The notes below the pieces were generated by a model. It was not told the DNA's origin, did not search any database, and saw only the letters and a list, made by a program, of their open reading frames with translations. From positions 62,001 to 126,000 of the forward strand of contig JARKIF010000041.1 of the NCBI GenBank assembly GCA_029378245.1: 64,000 nucleotides of DNA, given 5' to 3'. This DNA is from Roridomyces roridus (Eukaryota > Basidiomycota > Agaricomycetes > Agaricales > Mycenaceae). A program made the translations under genes and the position numbers. Positions 33,445-45,500 of this stretch are shown here, one piece after another (the first letter of the stretch is position 1; each line of letters starts with the position of its first letter).

Positions 33445-35073
33445 TGAGAGGTTACATCCGGAGTCCTGACAAAAGTCGGTGATCAGCCCCGAAAGGTATG
33501 CGCCGCAGTCCTGACAAATGGGCTCCGCCCGCCGTCAAGGCCTGATCCCTAGTCCTGACAACGGCCCGTGGCTCGGCTGAGGTCTGAGCCAGAGTCCTGA
33601 CATCCTTAAATAGCAACTGTCCTTTTACCTTTGCGCTCATAGCTACCACAGCACATAGTCAATTTCATTTCATTTCTTTGTCAGTCTGCTGATTATGGGG
33701 ACCCGCAACACCTGCGGTGTTGATGGCAATGTTACAGCCACTGATTCTTATCACTCACCTGATATGGATGGCAAATCTACTTTTTGGGCTGTTGCCTCTG
33801 TCCACAGCCATTGGGCTCTCTCCAAAGTCGAAATATCATGATAATAGAGTGATCGTATGGTCCCTGCATATTTGATTCTCGGAAATTGTTTGGAAATTCA
33901 CTCCGGAGAGCTTGATTTGAAAATCAGAGACTCAGCCAGTGGTTCTGCATGTGTTGAGAAATCATCAAATATGGGTCAAGAACTACCTAAAACAATGCCT
34001 TCAGTGTTTTCTGCATTAAGAATCACTGGATTGGCCCAAAACTGTCCAGAAATGCATCGAGAAAGTGTGGAGATCATCCATTTGGTGCCTATCTCCGGAG
34101 CTTGATCCTGCTTTCAACATTGCTCGGAGGACTCAGGACAAGCGCAGGCATCTCTTGAGAGACAATTTGCTGGGTATTCATATAGAAATTCTGTCCCGGA
34201 GACTCCGGGACAGAATTTCTATATGTAGATTCATTCTTGTGCCATGAGCAGTCCGATGTTTCTAGCTATGCTTAAAATGTTGGAAATAAGAATTCTGTCC
34301 CGAACAATACCCAGAGATTTGTATTACAATAAGTTTCTCTCACTGAAGCTTATGTCCATTGTCCTTGGATGAACCGTTATCGATGTTGCCAGTTTTTTGC
34401 CATGAAAACACTCTGAAACGTCACTTACGACACATCAATCACTGCCATCAACACCGCAGGCGTTGCGGGTCCCCACTGATTACGCACACACTCATGGACA
34501 GCATCGAAATTTTCGACGACGAACGAGTCCGTTTGTTTGCTGGATGGGAGCCAGACCAATGGATTTCTCAAGGCAAAATCTTCGTCGTTCGAGCATGAAA
34601 AACTACCTACCACCGTCCAGGCAGCACTCGCTGAGCTTCTAGCCATCCCAGCATCATTTGCAGCATACCTTCCGCCCACAACACTCCCCATCTCGGAGTT
34701 TATCGAGTTTCCCTTCCCACCAATGATGGAGGAGTCTGAGATGGACATTGATTCATATTGGATGAGCTCTTGAACGAGCAGGTGCAGTTGTCGAAGGCCG
34801 TAGCGAGCTTGAACATGGTGCAGAGGAAGGGACAGACCAATATTGATATCTCGGAGCTGTTTGAAGACGACTGTGTATAATAGGATTTTTGGCGATTTTT
34901 GGCGATTTTTTTTCTCCGATTTTTTCGATTTTTCGAGGTCTGATCCAAAGTCCTGACAAATCCCAGCCTGGGCCGAGGTCTGTACCGGAATCCTGACGAG
35001 ATTTGGGACGGCATTCGGACCAAAAGTCCTGACAAAATTTTTTGGAGGCCGAAAATCCGGATGTAACTTCTCA
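33445..35073. mobile_element. TIR element with repeated AGTCCTGACA motifs
   Basis: Inverted ends TGAGAGGTTACATCCGG / complement of CCGGATGTAACTTCTCA. The word AGTCCTGACA or a close variant occurs five times near the left end and three times near the right, always in the same orientation. A second inverted pair lies inside: TGGGGACCCGCAACACC at about 33695 and its complement at about 34460. No transposase and no clear target duplication. Confidence 0.5.
34179..34225. repeat. Perfect hairpin, 22-bp arms
   Basis: CATATAGAAATTCTGTCCCG-GA, loop GAC, then its exact complement; the core AATTCTGTCCCG recurs once more at about 34290. Confidence 0.85.
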
Positions 35074-35190
35074 TTGCTGAACCTTCAGGTTTGGCTACCC
35101 AAGGCATTGTTGTTTGTGTGCATCAGAACAAATGTGCACAAAGTGATGTATATCCTTCTTTTCCTCAACTTTTACTTCCAAGTTCCGGTG

Positions 35191-35542
35191 CATCAGACTT
35201 TTAACAGTTTGATTGTCAGGTCGTACGACCTGACAACCTCTGCCAAAACGCGACAGCCGGCAGAGTTCCGACAACCTGACAACCTCATGTCCGAAAGGCT
35301 ACAACCTCCCCTGTTCGATCCTTCATCAATGCATTTTATTTTATTCCAACATTGCTCTAGAGTTTTGACCCATTGAATAAAATGCAGGTACATGACTTTA
35401 AAGCTATTCTGAGCTCCTCCAGGGATCCGGTTTCATTTTCTAGCAAGGAAAAACCGGGTCTCGGTTTGGTCTCGGTGGTTGTGAGGTTGTCACAACCTGA
35501 CAACGGCAAATACCTGGCAATCAAAATGTTAAAACACTGATG
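35191..35542. mobile_element. MITE with CATCAG ends
   Basis: Imperfect inverted ends: CATCAGACTTTTAACAGTTT at the left and complement of AATGTTAAAACACTGATG at the right. It contains the 20-bp palindrome GTCAGGTCGTACGACCTGAC just inside the left end. No ORF. Confidence 0.55.
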
Positions 35543-36833
35543 TGTTGTCAAGGTGTTGTTCTATATGCAACCTCACCATGTGTTTGAACCCAGCATCTGA
35601 GGTGGTGGATGCCAGGTACCATGGTCATGTGTGGCACGATGGACATGGGAGGAGGGCGAATGAAAATCGTGATATGGGTCTCCGTCTGACTGTTTCCATC
35701 TCCATCTCCGAGTCCAGCTGCCTCGGCTCTCGACTACTCGTTCTTTTTTGTTGCCAGCGCAATACCAGCGGCGTTCACGGCCACGATGTTTGAATCCTTG
35801 AGCACGGTGCAAATTGGCGCAAAAACCAACTGGAATCAAATATTGATCCAACTGACAGATCATCATCACAGCCACCTGTCACTTGTCCACAATCGTCAAT
35901 GAGTCGCCTCCGTTGTGAGCAACCGTGTTCTGACGCATTCTTCTTCTCAACTTCTTGACTTGTTCTGCGAATCGATTCAATGGTTGCTTGCCTGTGTTCC
36001 TCTCGGCGTTTCTGTCTCTGGCAAGTCTCTGGTTATTGCGCTTGCATCTGCCTTCGGACGCCTTAGTCGTGACCGTCAAAGCCCGAGGGTGGTCACGGCG
36101 CCTCGCATTCCACTCAATACAGACCAGCCTGAGCACCTCCTTTCAACACCGCCGAATCTTCTTCCAAATCCTGCATGCCGCCGGCCATCTCAAATGACCT
36201 TCGAAATACAGCCGTGCAATACCTATGAATCGTCCAAGTACATGGCCAGTATCTCCCATGAAATTCCAGCCGGGATTCGGTTCCCCCCATTGTCTCGCCG
36301 AATTTTGTTCGCGACCGCCCTCCGACCAATTCCCACTCTATACATTCGGTTCCTCATCTTCAACTTGAGGCTTGAAGATTCCTCTTTCTCCCCGTCAAGA
36401 CGCGCCTAACATCCACTGTTCAAAGACGCACACGAAAGATACCAGACCCCAGAAGCAAAACCACCCACTTGTTCTTCTCGATTCTCAAGCTCACGAGATC
36501 TGTCGATTGGTGGGTGATCCCATCCAAGCTGAGCCACTGGACGCCGTCAGATGTACCAAAAGAGATCCGATAGCTTGTTCCCTCTACTCCGCCAAAGTGT
36601 CCTTGTTGTCCCCCAGCTCCGAGAGCGACGTCCAATGGAGCGCTTGTCGATTGCGGCTACGTGGCGTCCAACTCTGGGCCGCGTTCTGTGATTCCTTTGA
36701 GGCTGTTTGCCATTCCACAACCTGCGAGTTCCAGTTCTAATGCCAAACTCTGCAGTCCAACCTGCCCAATGAAACCAGATTGAATAGACGACATTTCTCG
36801 CCGAGATCTAGTTGACATTTGCACTTGCTCGTG
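35543..36833. other. Stretch with weak ORFs only
   Basis: The minus frame 36420-36635 (ALGAGGQQGHFGGVEGTSYR...) has protein-like composition and might be the last exon of a gene with upstream exon material near 36660-36872, but no family is recognised and no start is defined. The plus frame at 35915-36409 has the composition of chance translation. Confidence 0.3.
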
Positions 36834-37492
36834 TATGGGCAATATACTGTAAAATAATTGTTGCGGGAACATCCGCTGGGAGCCCAGCTTCTGGATCCCA
36901 ACTCAGTCCTGGCTCAGTAGTTTGGGTAGCATCTTGAGGCTGGCTTTTTGGGGAGCATCTGAAGAGAGTTCAACACTTTTCAGAGAAAGACTTTTCATTT
37001 CTCGACATTGACTGCCGATCTGCCGAGGATGCGGCCACCCATGCGACACTGATGGGCTATCATCCAGACCGGGATTGCGAAAAAATGCTCCGTGTCTTTG
37101 CCTTGTTCCGCTTGTGCTCTGCATGGGTTTGGCATTTGAGTAGTAAATCCATTGCTTCTGTCTGTCTACTCAGAGTATTATCTACGCTGCTCCAGCATTG
37201 TATTTGGGAAGAGTAAAGCACATTGATTTACTGTCATATAGTGATGAACTGATAAGATCTTGTGATTAACATCTACTGGATCGCTCAAGCCGGAAAATCA
37301 CCTATCAGCATTCCTAGATTATCACACCAGACCTGGCCGTGGAGACCGGAATCCAGGCAGTGACCAGCTCAAAGTACAAAATGTTGGGACCCAGATGTCT
37401 GCCAACCTGAAGTTGCGCTCCAAAACCAGATTACCACATGAACATGCAATCCAAATGAGTTCCAATAATTATTTTACAGTATATGTGCCATA
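36834..37492. mobile_element. TATGG...CCATA TIR element, copy 3
   Basis: Ends TATGGGCAATATACTGTAAA / complement of TTTACAGTATATGTGCCATA, flanked by exact 6-bp repeats CTCGTG (36828-36833 and 37493-37498). The TATACTGTA core is shared with copy 1; the interior is unrelated. Confidence 0.75.
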
Positions 37493-37498
37493 CTCGTG

Positions 37499-38845
37499 CG
37501 TCCATTCTGTGACTTGTCTGAATCTCGAGCCCGCCCTATTTCGACTTGAGGGGTTCTTCCTCTTAGAGTGGTAATCAGTCTGGGACTTCGCAGTCGACCA
37601 CCACAACGAGTCCCCCTCATGACCTATGACACGACCCATGTCTTGCTCCCGATCATATCTGGCCGAGACCGTTTGCTAAACCCAGCGAGCCCTCTTGCCC
37701 ATTTCATCCTCAAAGCTCCTTAAACCATGGTATCATTCGACTCTGATGTAAAGTAAAGCGTCAAGACTCAACGATCCCCCAGCGCGAGCTCAAGTGCAGT
37801 ACTGTGCCGGGAACATTAGCGATTTATGTTACCTTCCGGAAGTTCTGAATCCACGGTGGTGTTTGTCCCGAACTTGACCTCCCTCTCGATCAACCCGTGT
37901 CTCGGCGAAAGTTGAGATTCCCTTTGACGGGTTCGCAAGGGTGAATTGCTTGAGTCACGAAATTGACCTCCACTGCTTCCCTCCAGTCTATCCAGCCTAC
38001 CTACATCATTCCTTGCCTGCGACGATACCATCTACCGGGTTCATGCGTCATTTGCGTCCATTCCTCCATTCCTCCAACATCTTACATTAGACGTGGCACG
38101 CCACGCCATCCTTGGTTTTGCTCACAACATTCAGGTCGCCGACAGTTATTCAAAGCAGCGCCTCGCCTCTGACACCGGCTGGTGGCTTGCGCACTGTTTG
38201 CTCGCGCCACCACTTCAGCAAATATTCGTGATAGCCGATCGACTTCAGCCAACCTTCTCGCCTCTCATTGGCCTCGTGTATGTATCTGTCGAGGTAATGC
38301 ACCTCCGCTATCACTACGACGTTATGTAACCTGATAACCGCGTCGGATTCGTGTGCACCAAGTGTGCACAAAGTCAGCATAATTCCAGGGCCTGATATCG
38401 ATGTCTCGAGTGCATGGCAGCTGGGCTGCAATTTGTATTGCCCACAGTGAGCATGTCCATTCGATATTCTGCCGGTGAATTGCCTTGAACATTGGAAGAA
38501 TTGTCCATGAACAGGAAAGTGAAGTAACCGGGCCTAAAGGTTCAGCACCCGCCTCGCAGAGGCCTAATCCCAGGTCATAGGATAATCAGGGGTCCTATGT
38601 TGAGTGACGGGTGACACCCCGTGAACATATGGTCGTAATGCTACAGTACTAGATATTTATCCTATAGTAGAGCCCAATATATATATGTGTGTGTCTGTTG
38701 TGAGTCTAAGAAATAGATATAGCACGGCAGTAGGCCCGGATCAAGTGAGAGAGAGTAAATTATGGATTAGGACCTAGGTAAAGAAACGAAGGAGTGCGAG
38801 CTGGAATTTCCAAGGAATGGAGTTATGTTGTTCAAGACAGAACCA
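37499..38845. other. Intergenic, no gene identified
   Basis: Minus frame 38150-38431 (HYLDRYIHEANERREGWLKS...) is helix-like but unsupported by start or splice context. 38640-38760 has an AT-rich promoter-like patch. Nothing firm. Confidence 0.35.
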
Positions 38846-40350
38846 TCAAGCAGGGGGCAGGATACAGTCGGTGCCATTGTCATCACAAGAGCCCTGGGTC
38901 TTGGGGTCCTGCACACTGTATATTGTGGGTCAGATCCGAAATGTACGCAGAACGAGCGACTTACATCGACTGGATCGACTCGGCCGGGCCAGGCTTGGTC
39001 GGGAGATGCGGGAAGGGCGACTTGCACGCCTGTTGAACATCCTTGCTGGTCAATGTGGGCGGGAAGAACGCCTGTGCCTGTGCCGCGGAGAGCTTTGCAG
39101 CCGCAGGGATGACCTCAGAGCAATCCGTCATCTTGGCCACGTTCTGTCCGAGACTCTGCATCTTGTAGAACGACTTTTGGAACGCCTGGGCCATCTTTGC
39201 CTGGTTGTTCACGTTGCCCTGCCAGAGGCAAGCCGTGGCCGGATCACGGGCCAGTGCAAAGTCCGACTGAAGGCGCAGCTCGCCCTTGATGGGAGTGTCC
39301 TCCTCTCCCTTGTTTTGGCTACCGCCGAGCGTCTTGTTACCGATCAAGAGGGTTTCGAGGTAGAACTGAGTGTCGAAGAGGGATGGTGTCGAGTCGAACG
39401 GAACACCGGCGGCATCAGGATCAACATCGTCAGCGCCGGCGATGGAGTGACTGTTACGATGGTAAGTGAGGATAGAGTACATGATGAGACTGACTCACGA
39501 GGCAAGCAGGGCCACGGTATCCGCAGCGGTGAGACCAGCATCGGCCATTCGGGCAAGAATAGTCTGCGCACTCTCTGGAACCAGGTTCAAATATGATCAT
39601 GTTCGAATCAAAATACATACGGAAGGCCTCCGGCACGGTTCCATCGGGAGCGGGGAACTTGGCATCCACACGTCCGAGAAGGAAAGGAGGCTGCAGTACT
39701 CCCGGGCATTTAGTCAGGCCAACCGCGGCAGCGAACTGGATGCTATTCCGAGGTCAGCAGAAAAAATTAAGACTTGAAATATGACCATACAAGTCGCCAA
39801 CTCCGATGGCTCCGCGGTGCTTTTCGATGAAAGGCGCCTCGAGGTTGAACGCGTCGGCAATACCGAGGTTGGCATCGTAGCCAATTTCTGTCTCGCCAAA
39901 GATGAACATGGATCCGTCTGCACCGGTACTGCGGGTAAAGTCAGGCACAGTTCACATGGGCATCGGATCTGTCGCATACCCGAACTTTGGATTGTGTTGC
40001 GAGAAACCGATGGCGTCGTGGAAGGCCACACGAAGCTGCATTTGAAATGAGATTGACTTGTGAGTCACCTCAAAGGAATGCGTACAGTAGCGTGGGCAGC
40101 GTCACCGCACCCAGAGTCACCAAACATGTTGGCCTGTATATCCTCGAGAACGGGGAAAAGAGCGCAACATTTGGGATTCGAGGCCGAGTTCTTGCCGTCG
40201 GGGCACAGATGCTTGGCGGGGATGGTGGCCGCCGCTATGAGCTTGGGTAAGTCACCATAGACAGTGGCCCTGAGGGAATCACCCACCATTGGCAACACCG
40301 CTGATAGCAGCAGTCAGTGCGAGAGAGGCAACAAGAGAAGTCCAAGTCAT
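38846..40350 (-). CDS. Secreted class II haem peroxidase, generic type
   Basis: Eight exons (40287-40350, 40086-40234, 39980-40035, 39791-39928, 39621-39742, 39499-39574, 38965-39450, 38846-38915) with seven 46-52 bp introns give 386 residues, close to the family's usual length. The start MTWTSLVASLALTAAISGVAN is a signal peptide. Distal site: Arg73, Phe76, His77 in LRVAFHDAIGFS; calcium-site motif GTGADGSMF; proximal His203 in LLASHSIAGADDVDP, followed by PFDSTPSLFDTQFYLE. The C-terminus has a Cys pair (GSCDDNGTDC). By eye, the two Mn-binding glutamates of MnP are replaced (QANMFGDSGC, Ala and Ser) although the matching Asp209 is kept, and the exposed catalytic Trp of LiP/VP is Ala (TVALLAS). 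This predicts a generic, low-redox peroxidase using H2O2 on small phenols outside the cell. Confidence 0.93.
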
Positions 40351-40417
40351 TGAAGGAGAAGAAGAAGAAGAAGGATCCGGAATGTTTGAACTGAGGAATG
40401 TCGCTCAAGTTGGGCAG

Positions 40418-40425
40418 CTTTTATA
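40418..40425 (-). promoter_or_regulatory. TATA box of the peroxidase gene
   Basis: TATAAAAG on the minus strand, 68 bp upstream of the ATG at 40350. Confidence 0.6.
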
Positions 40426-42388
40426 CATGGCAGACCTCTGAATGCGCTCGTGTCGGCAACAGCATTCGCCGTCGAGTCAAAGGTGAAACTGTCCCGAGTG
40501 GCGACCATTGAGTGGCGGGAAAATGTTATAGCTACCCTGAACTCGACACGGTCCCGACGTCCGAACAGCATTCACCAGCGGCACCCACTGTCCCACTTCT
40601 GATCCGTGGTGAAATATTACCATGAATGGCAAGGTGACAAACCTGAACCCCAGGTAAGGCTGAGAATAGTTTGATTCTTATTCCCAAACGAACGTCGAGC
40701 TATGTGCGGCTGTCAAGTGGTCTTGACTTGCCGTGTGTTTGTGAATTCCTTCACGTTTTATTGCGACTCCCGAGGCCTTCGGAGTTGTGGCTTTGAATTT
40801 CGTGGGCGTATCTACGCTGTGAACACCGGCCGAGTGAATTCCAGGAGCTCTAGAATCAGATGTGTCGGCGACCCCAAGAGTCGGGCAACGGTAATCATCT
40901 ACCGGGGTAGGCGTCGCAATAAGTAGACACCCACCGGCGACGGGTTGATGCTGCGTTCAATGCATTCCTCGAAGCAGTGCAACGGGGGTGCTCAAACGTC
41001 GGCCTCGATCAAACCGTCGGTCTGGATCTACCGGTAAGAAAGTGCTCTATTTTGGCTGTGCTGAGATTCGGCCCCTAGTCCCCGAGTGCCAAGGTAGTGG
41101 TAAATGCAGTCGGGAACCACGCTAATTACACTGGCCTTTTGGGTTCAACCTGGAGTTCGAACTTCCATCTCAAGCTCTTTGACTCCTAACACAAACCGGT
41201 AAGTAGATCTCAAACTTTTGAGCTCCCGCGAGCAAAAAGTTTGCACGTCAAGGTATTCCACATGGTCAATGGATAAAAAAAAAGAGAAACGCGCGCCCAG
41301 TCGAACGAGTGCCTGGACTCGAATTGGACGAGGCCAATCTTGGATGTGACCGTGGTTAGGAATTTTCGGGACATTGCGCAGGGGCACAGAACCTAGTTAA
41401 GTTGAGCTTTGTGCATGCGCCTTGCCATGAGCAGCCTGTCATCGTCGGCACAGGAAGACGCCGGGGCGACTGATATTGATCTATGACTGATGACATCATC
41501 GCAGCCGCCTCCGACTCGGCTTATCCACGTCGGTCGTCGTCGGACGACTCCACCCTCCGCAGCGCGTTGGGCGCGTAAACTCAACTCGATGTATTCAAAG
41601 CACTCCTGCAAATCGCGCATGACAATCGAGAACCGACAGGGTTTGGTCAGGAAGCGGGCTGTCGACACGAGTCGGCTTGCTCTTCCCGGTGCTCCTCGTG
41701 GGCTTCTACAACCACCACTTCATCTTCATCCTCCTCCTCCCTCGTCCTCTGTGACGTCCGTGTCAGTTTCATGGTGCGTCTTGCGGTGGATGCGATGATA
41801 CTCTATACCAAGGAGCCGTACCGTTGGACCTGACACGTTGTACCAGGCAGATGAAAACGACCTTCAGGTACGCCCTCCAACCAACCCGACCACTGATATT
41901 CACGGCGTCCAGTTTTTATCGATCGTCGACATCTCCTTTTGAATCGCACGGGAAATGAATACAAAAACCGTCGTTCTCGTTTCCGGAAACGTGGTACGCC
42001 CTCGATTGTTCCGCCTGCCCCTGTTATCACCTCGGCCAGGAACTTTATTGTCTCGCGGGAGAACACGCGCTTCCGTATGTCTCCGTGCCACGTTTCCACC
42101 GCACTGAACTGTCTGGGGCGGCCCCTTTGATGTGTCTCGATCGGGGCGAGGGCGTCTCAGCACAGAACGACGTGTATTATGTTGCAGTTACATCGACTTT
42201 TTGGGCCACTCCGTACTCAACCCTGGCCTTGTTCATCCAGTTCTTCCAGCGACTTTTTCCTGTGCGATTGAAACCACTCGCCGACCTCGACGAGCAATAT
42301 GAATCAAATCTCCGAGCGGAAGAAGCACGTTGCCGCGGATTCATTTCTGTTTCCCATCTCACACCCGCCCAGTCTCACTTTCCACGAC
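40426..42388. other. Intergenic between the divergent peroxidase and poly-hydrophobin genes
   Basis: About 2 kb shared by two diverging promoters. No ORF is convincing; 41470-42370 has GC-rich, codon-like composition on the plus strand but stops in every frame, and may be a decayed gene. Confidence 0.45.
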
Positions 42389-42395
42389 TATAAAT
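42389..42395 (+). promoter_or_regulatory. TATA box of the poly-hydrophobin gene
   Basis: TATAAAT, 146 bp upstream of the ATG at 42541, followed by a CT-rich leader. Confidence 0.5.
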
Positions 42396-42540
42396 TCAAG
42401 GCTACTGCCCCTTCGGAATCTCAACGAACCCTCTCCGGGTTTGCTCTCACGCTTCTTCACGACCGCGACTCACGGCTCTAACGATTGACGAACGACTAAC
42501 GCTTCTAACGATTTTCAGGAAATAGAATCTTACAGCAACG

Positions 42541-45500
42541 ATGAAGGCGGCTATTGTGCTTGCCTTTGTGTTATCTTTAACGACTTTGGTGGTTGAAGCA
42601 GCGCCTCGGGATACCAATGCCCGGCGTCTTGCTCGCGGTCTTCCTCCCCTCCCACCTGTTCGTCGCAAGCCCGGTGCGCCTCTCCTTGTCTCATCCTCTG
42701 CTTGACACTAAGCTCTATCTATTCAGGTGCGAAACGCATCCAGGCGTCGTCGACTCCATTCCAATGCGCGGCCAAAAAGAATTTTTGCTGCGACAATATC
42801 GAGGCTTCGAGCAGCGCTGATGCCAGCCACTACCTCACCGGTCTCGGGATTCCGTCCAACAGTTATGGGGCGCAGATTGGTACCGGGTGCACTGTGTTGG
42901 CAGGGGATTCTTGGTGCGTCGCCTGTTATTTTCACCCTCGTATTGGATGCTTATTGGTGAACGAATAGCTCGTCGGATAGCCGTCCTGCGACTTGCTGTG
43001 GCAATATTATGGGCCCGGATCTCGTCGGTATTGATTGTGCTCCCGTCGTTGTTTCCTCGTCTTCGTCCTCGCATCCGGCTTCGTCGACTTCTGCTACTGC
43101 ACGCTCGAGTGCTAGCTCGTCTGCATCTTCTGTACGCTCCTCCTCCGTCTCTGTGTCTCATACATCCAGCGCCTCGTCGGTGGGACGCTCTAGCGCGTCG
43201 TCAGCGTCTGGTCATGCCAGCGGCTCGGCCTCGTCTGTGATCCGCTCGAGCTCTGCGCCTGGATCTTCTGCAGCGCGGTCGAGTGCTTCATCGGCGTCGA
43301 CTCGGAGTTCCTCGGCGGCTGCTTCCTATCACACCAGCAGCTCCTCGTCCGTGGCTCCCTCTTCCCATGCAAGCTCCGCCTCTTCTGCATCTCGTGCTTC
43401 CAGTAGTGCGAGTGCCTTGTCTGCCTCCTCAGTGCATTCAAGCGGTTCATCTGCGTCGGCGCGCCCTTCGAGTGGCTCGTACTCGGCGTCGGCATCGTCT
43501 GCGCGTGCTAGTAGCTCTGCGTCCTCTGCAGTTCACTCGAGCGTGTCCTCGGCGTCGGCTCCTTCCTCGAGTAGTGTGTCAGTCTCGCGTGCCAGCAGCG
43601 TCCATTCCAGTTCGGTATCCTCGGCATATCATTCCAGCGCCAGTGTTTCTGCTTCTCGGCAGAGTAGTATCTCCTCAAGTGGTAGCGCCTCGGCCTCGCG
43701 GGGTAGCAATTCCATGTCTATCTCTGCTTCGCGCGCAAGTAGCTCGGGCTCATCTACGGGTCACACCAGCGCTTCGTCAGTATCCCTCCGTCCGTCGATG
43801 AGCCCTTCGTCCTCGCGGGCCAGTAGCCTCAGCTTTGCTTCTTCCTCCCGCGTATCCTCCTCGGCCATCTCCGCCTCTCGTACGAGCAGCGTCTCTTCCG
43901 CACCCTCAGCATCGGCGACTGCATTCCAATGCGCGTCAAAGGACAAATTCTGCTGCTCCAACGTCGAGGCGGCCAACAGCGCCGACGGTCTTGGCGTCGT
44001 CAACGGAGTTGGGTTGAACCCTGACAGCTGCGGGGAGGAAATTGGGACTGGGTGTGTGCCGATGGTTGGGGGCTCTTGGTGCGTTGATTCTTTAATTTTT
44101 CGTTTCATGAGTAATTGATTTTGGATTCCAGCTCTCCGGGAACGACCCCCGCTGAATGTTGTGGTAATACGGTGGGATCAAATAAAGTGGCCATCGACTG
44201 CACGCGCGTACCTGTTTCTTCTTCAGCCTCGCGGACGGCTTCCTCGACTTCCACTTTGCCGACCGCCTCGTCCAGTGCGCGGAGTTCTGTATCCGCAGCC
44301 TCGGCATCATCGGCATCACTCCGCCCGTCGAGCAGCACCGTTTCGGCTTCTCGTGCAAGTGGCTCATCGTCGGCATCTGGTTCACAGGCTATCTCGGCAT
44401 CGGCATCTTCGGCTTCGATTCGCTCCAGCAGCCTGGCGTCTCACCCCAGCTCATCGGCATCTTCGGCGGGATCCGGGTCACATGCCAGCAGTGCTGTGTC
44501 ACCGTCGGCATCATCACGTGCAAGTGCCGCCTCTTCTTCTTCTGCGTTGTCGTCTCGTAGCTCCAGCGCGTCAAGCAGCGTCGCGTCGTCTCATGTCAGT
44601 GGTTCGGTTTCTTCTGCGTCTCGATCCGCATCAGTCTCTGCGAGCAGTGGGCGGAGCTCGGCTGCCGGTGAGTATCTTTCGTTTTTAGCTTTGGATCTGT
44701 TGAAGTAATTCTTCGTAGGCTCTTCCTCTGTGCAATCACGCTCGAGTGGTGTATCGTCGGCGTCCTCCCACGGATCAAGTACTAGTTCGGCGTCGTCGAA
44801 CCCGAGTAGCTCAATTCACAGCTCGGCTTCCTCGGCGTCTGCTGCTTCTCGTGGCTCTTCAGCGCGTGAGTGTCTCGTATTATTCCACATCCATTCTGTC
44901 ACTGAATAATTTGTGATTAGTATCGTCTTCTGCACGCCCAAGTGCCAATAGCGTCGCTTCCTCGGCACACGCTTCAAGTTCGTCTGCCTCTGCTTCGAGC
45001 TCCATCCGTATCTCCTCTGTTGGTACGTATAACACCCTTTTTGCCTCGGTCTTGACTGAAGTTTCGGTAGGATATTCTTCCTCGCAATCCAGGTCGAGCT
45101 CCGTTGCAAGCAGCGCAGCGGTGTCTTCTGCCTCGCATGTCTCTGGCTCCGTGTCCGCTAGTCGTTCGAGTTCTAGTGCCTCCTCTGCCAGCGCTCCGCG
45201 TTCCAGTGGCTCTGTATCCTCGGTATATTCCTCGGTGTCCCGCTCGTCGGTGATTTCGTCCAGTAGTGGACGAGGCTCGAGTTCCGCGGCTGGTGAGTGT
45301 TGCTTTTCCCCCTTGATTGAGTGGGATCATGCTAACCGTCTGTAGGATCTTCTGCATCGTCCCGTGCGACTAGTTCTGCGTCAGCCTCTCACTCAGGCAC
45401 GGCTTATTCGAGTAGCGCTCGGAGTTCCTCAGCTGCTGGTGAGCATCATTTTGTGTTGCCCATTTTCTCCGATTTGAACTGATGGATGTGTTTTAGGGTC

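Noticed and set aside
34950..35060. CRISPR-like array because of repeated AGTCCTGACA words
   Set aside because: Repeat length, spacing and the eukaryotic context do not fit; the words are transposon subterminal repeats.
35915..36409. 164-residue plus ORF
   Set aside because: No motif, no splice context, and a competing antisense frame of similar quality; composition looks random.
37499..38431. Possible genes on either strand (38093-38329 plus, 38150-38431 minus)
   Set aside because: Short, mutually overlapping frames without recognisable domains or consistent splice sites.
43283..43801. Arg/Leu/Pro-rich ORFs in other frames throughout 43-55 kb, some over 150 residues
   Set aside because: They are out-of-frame readings of the Ser codons (TCG/AGC/TCT) of the poly-hydrophobin; composition follows mechanically from the Ser-rich frame.
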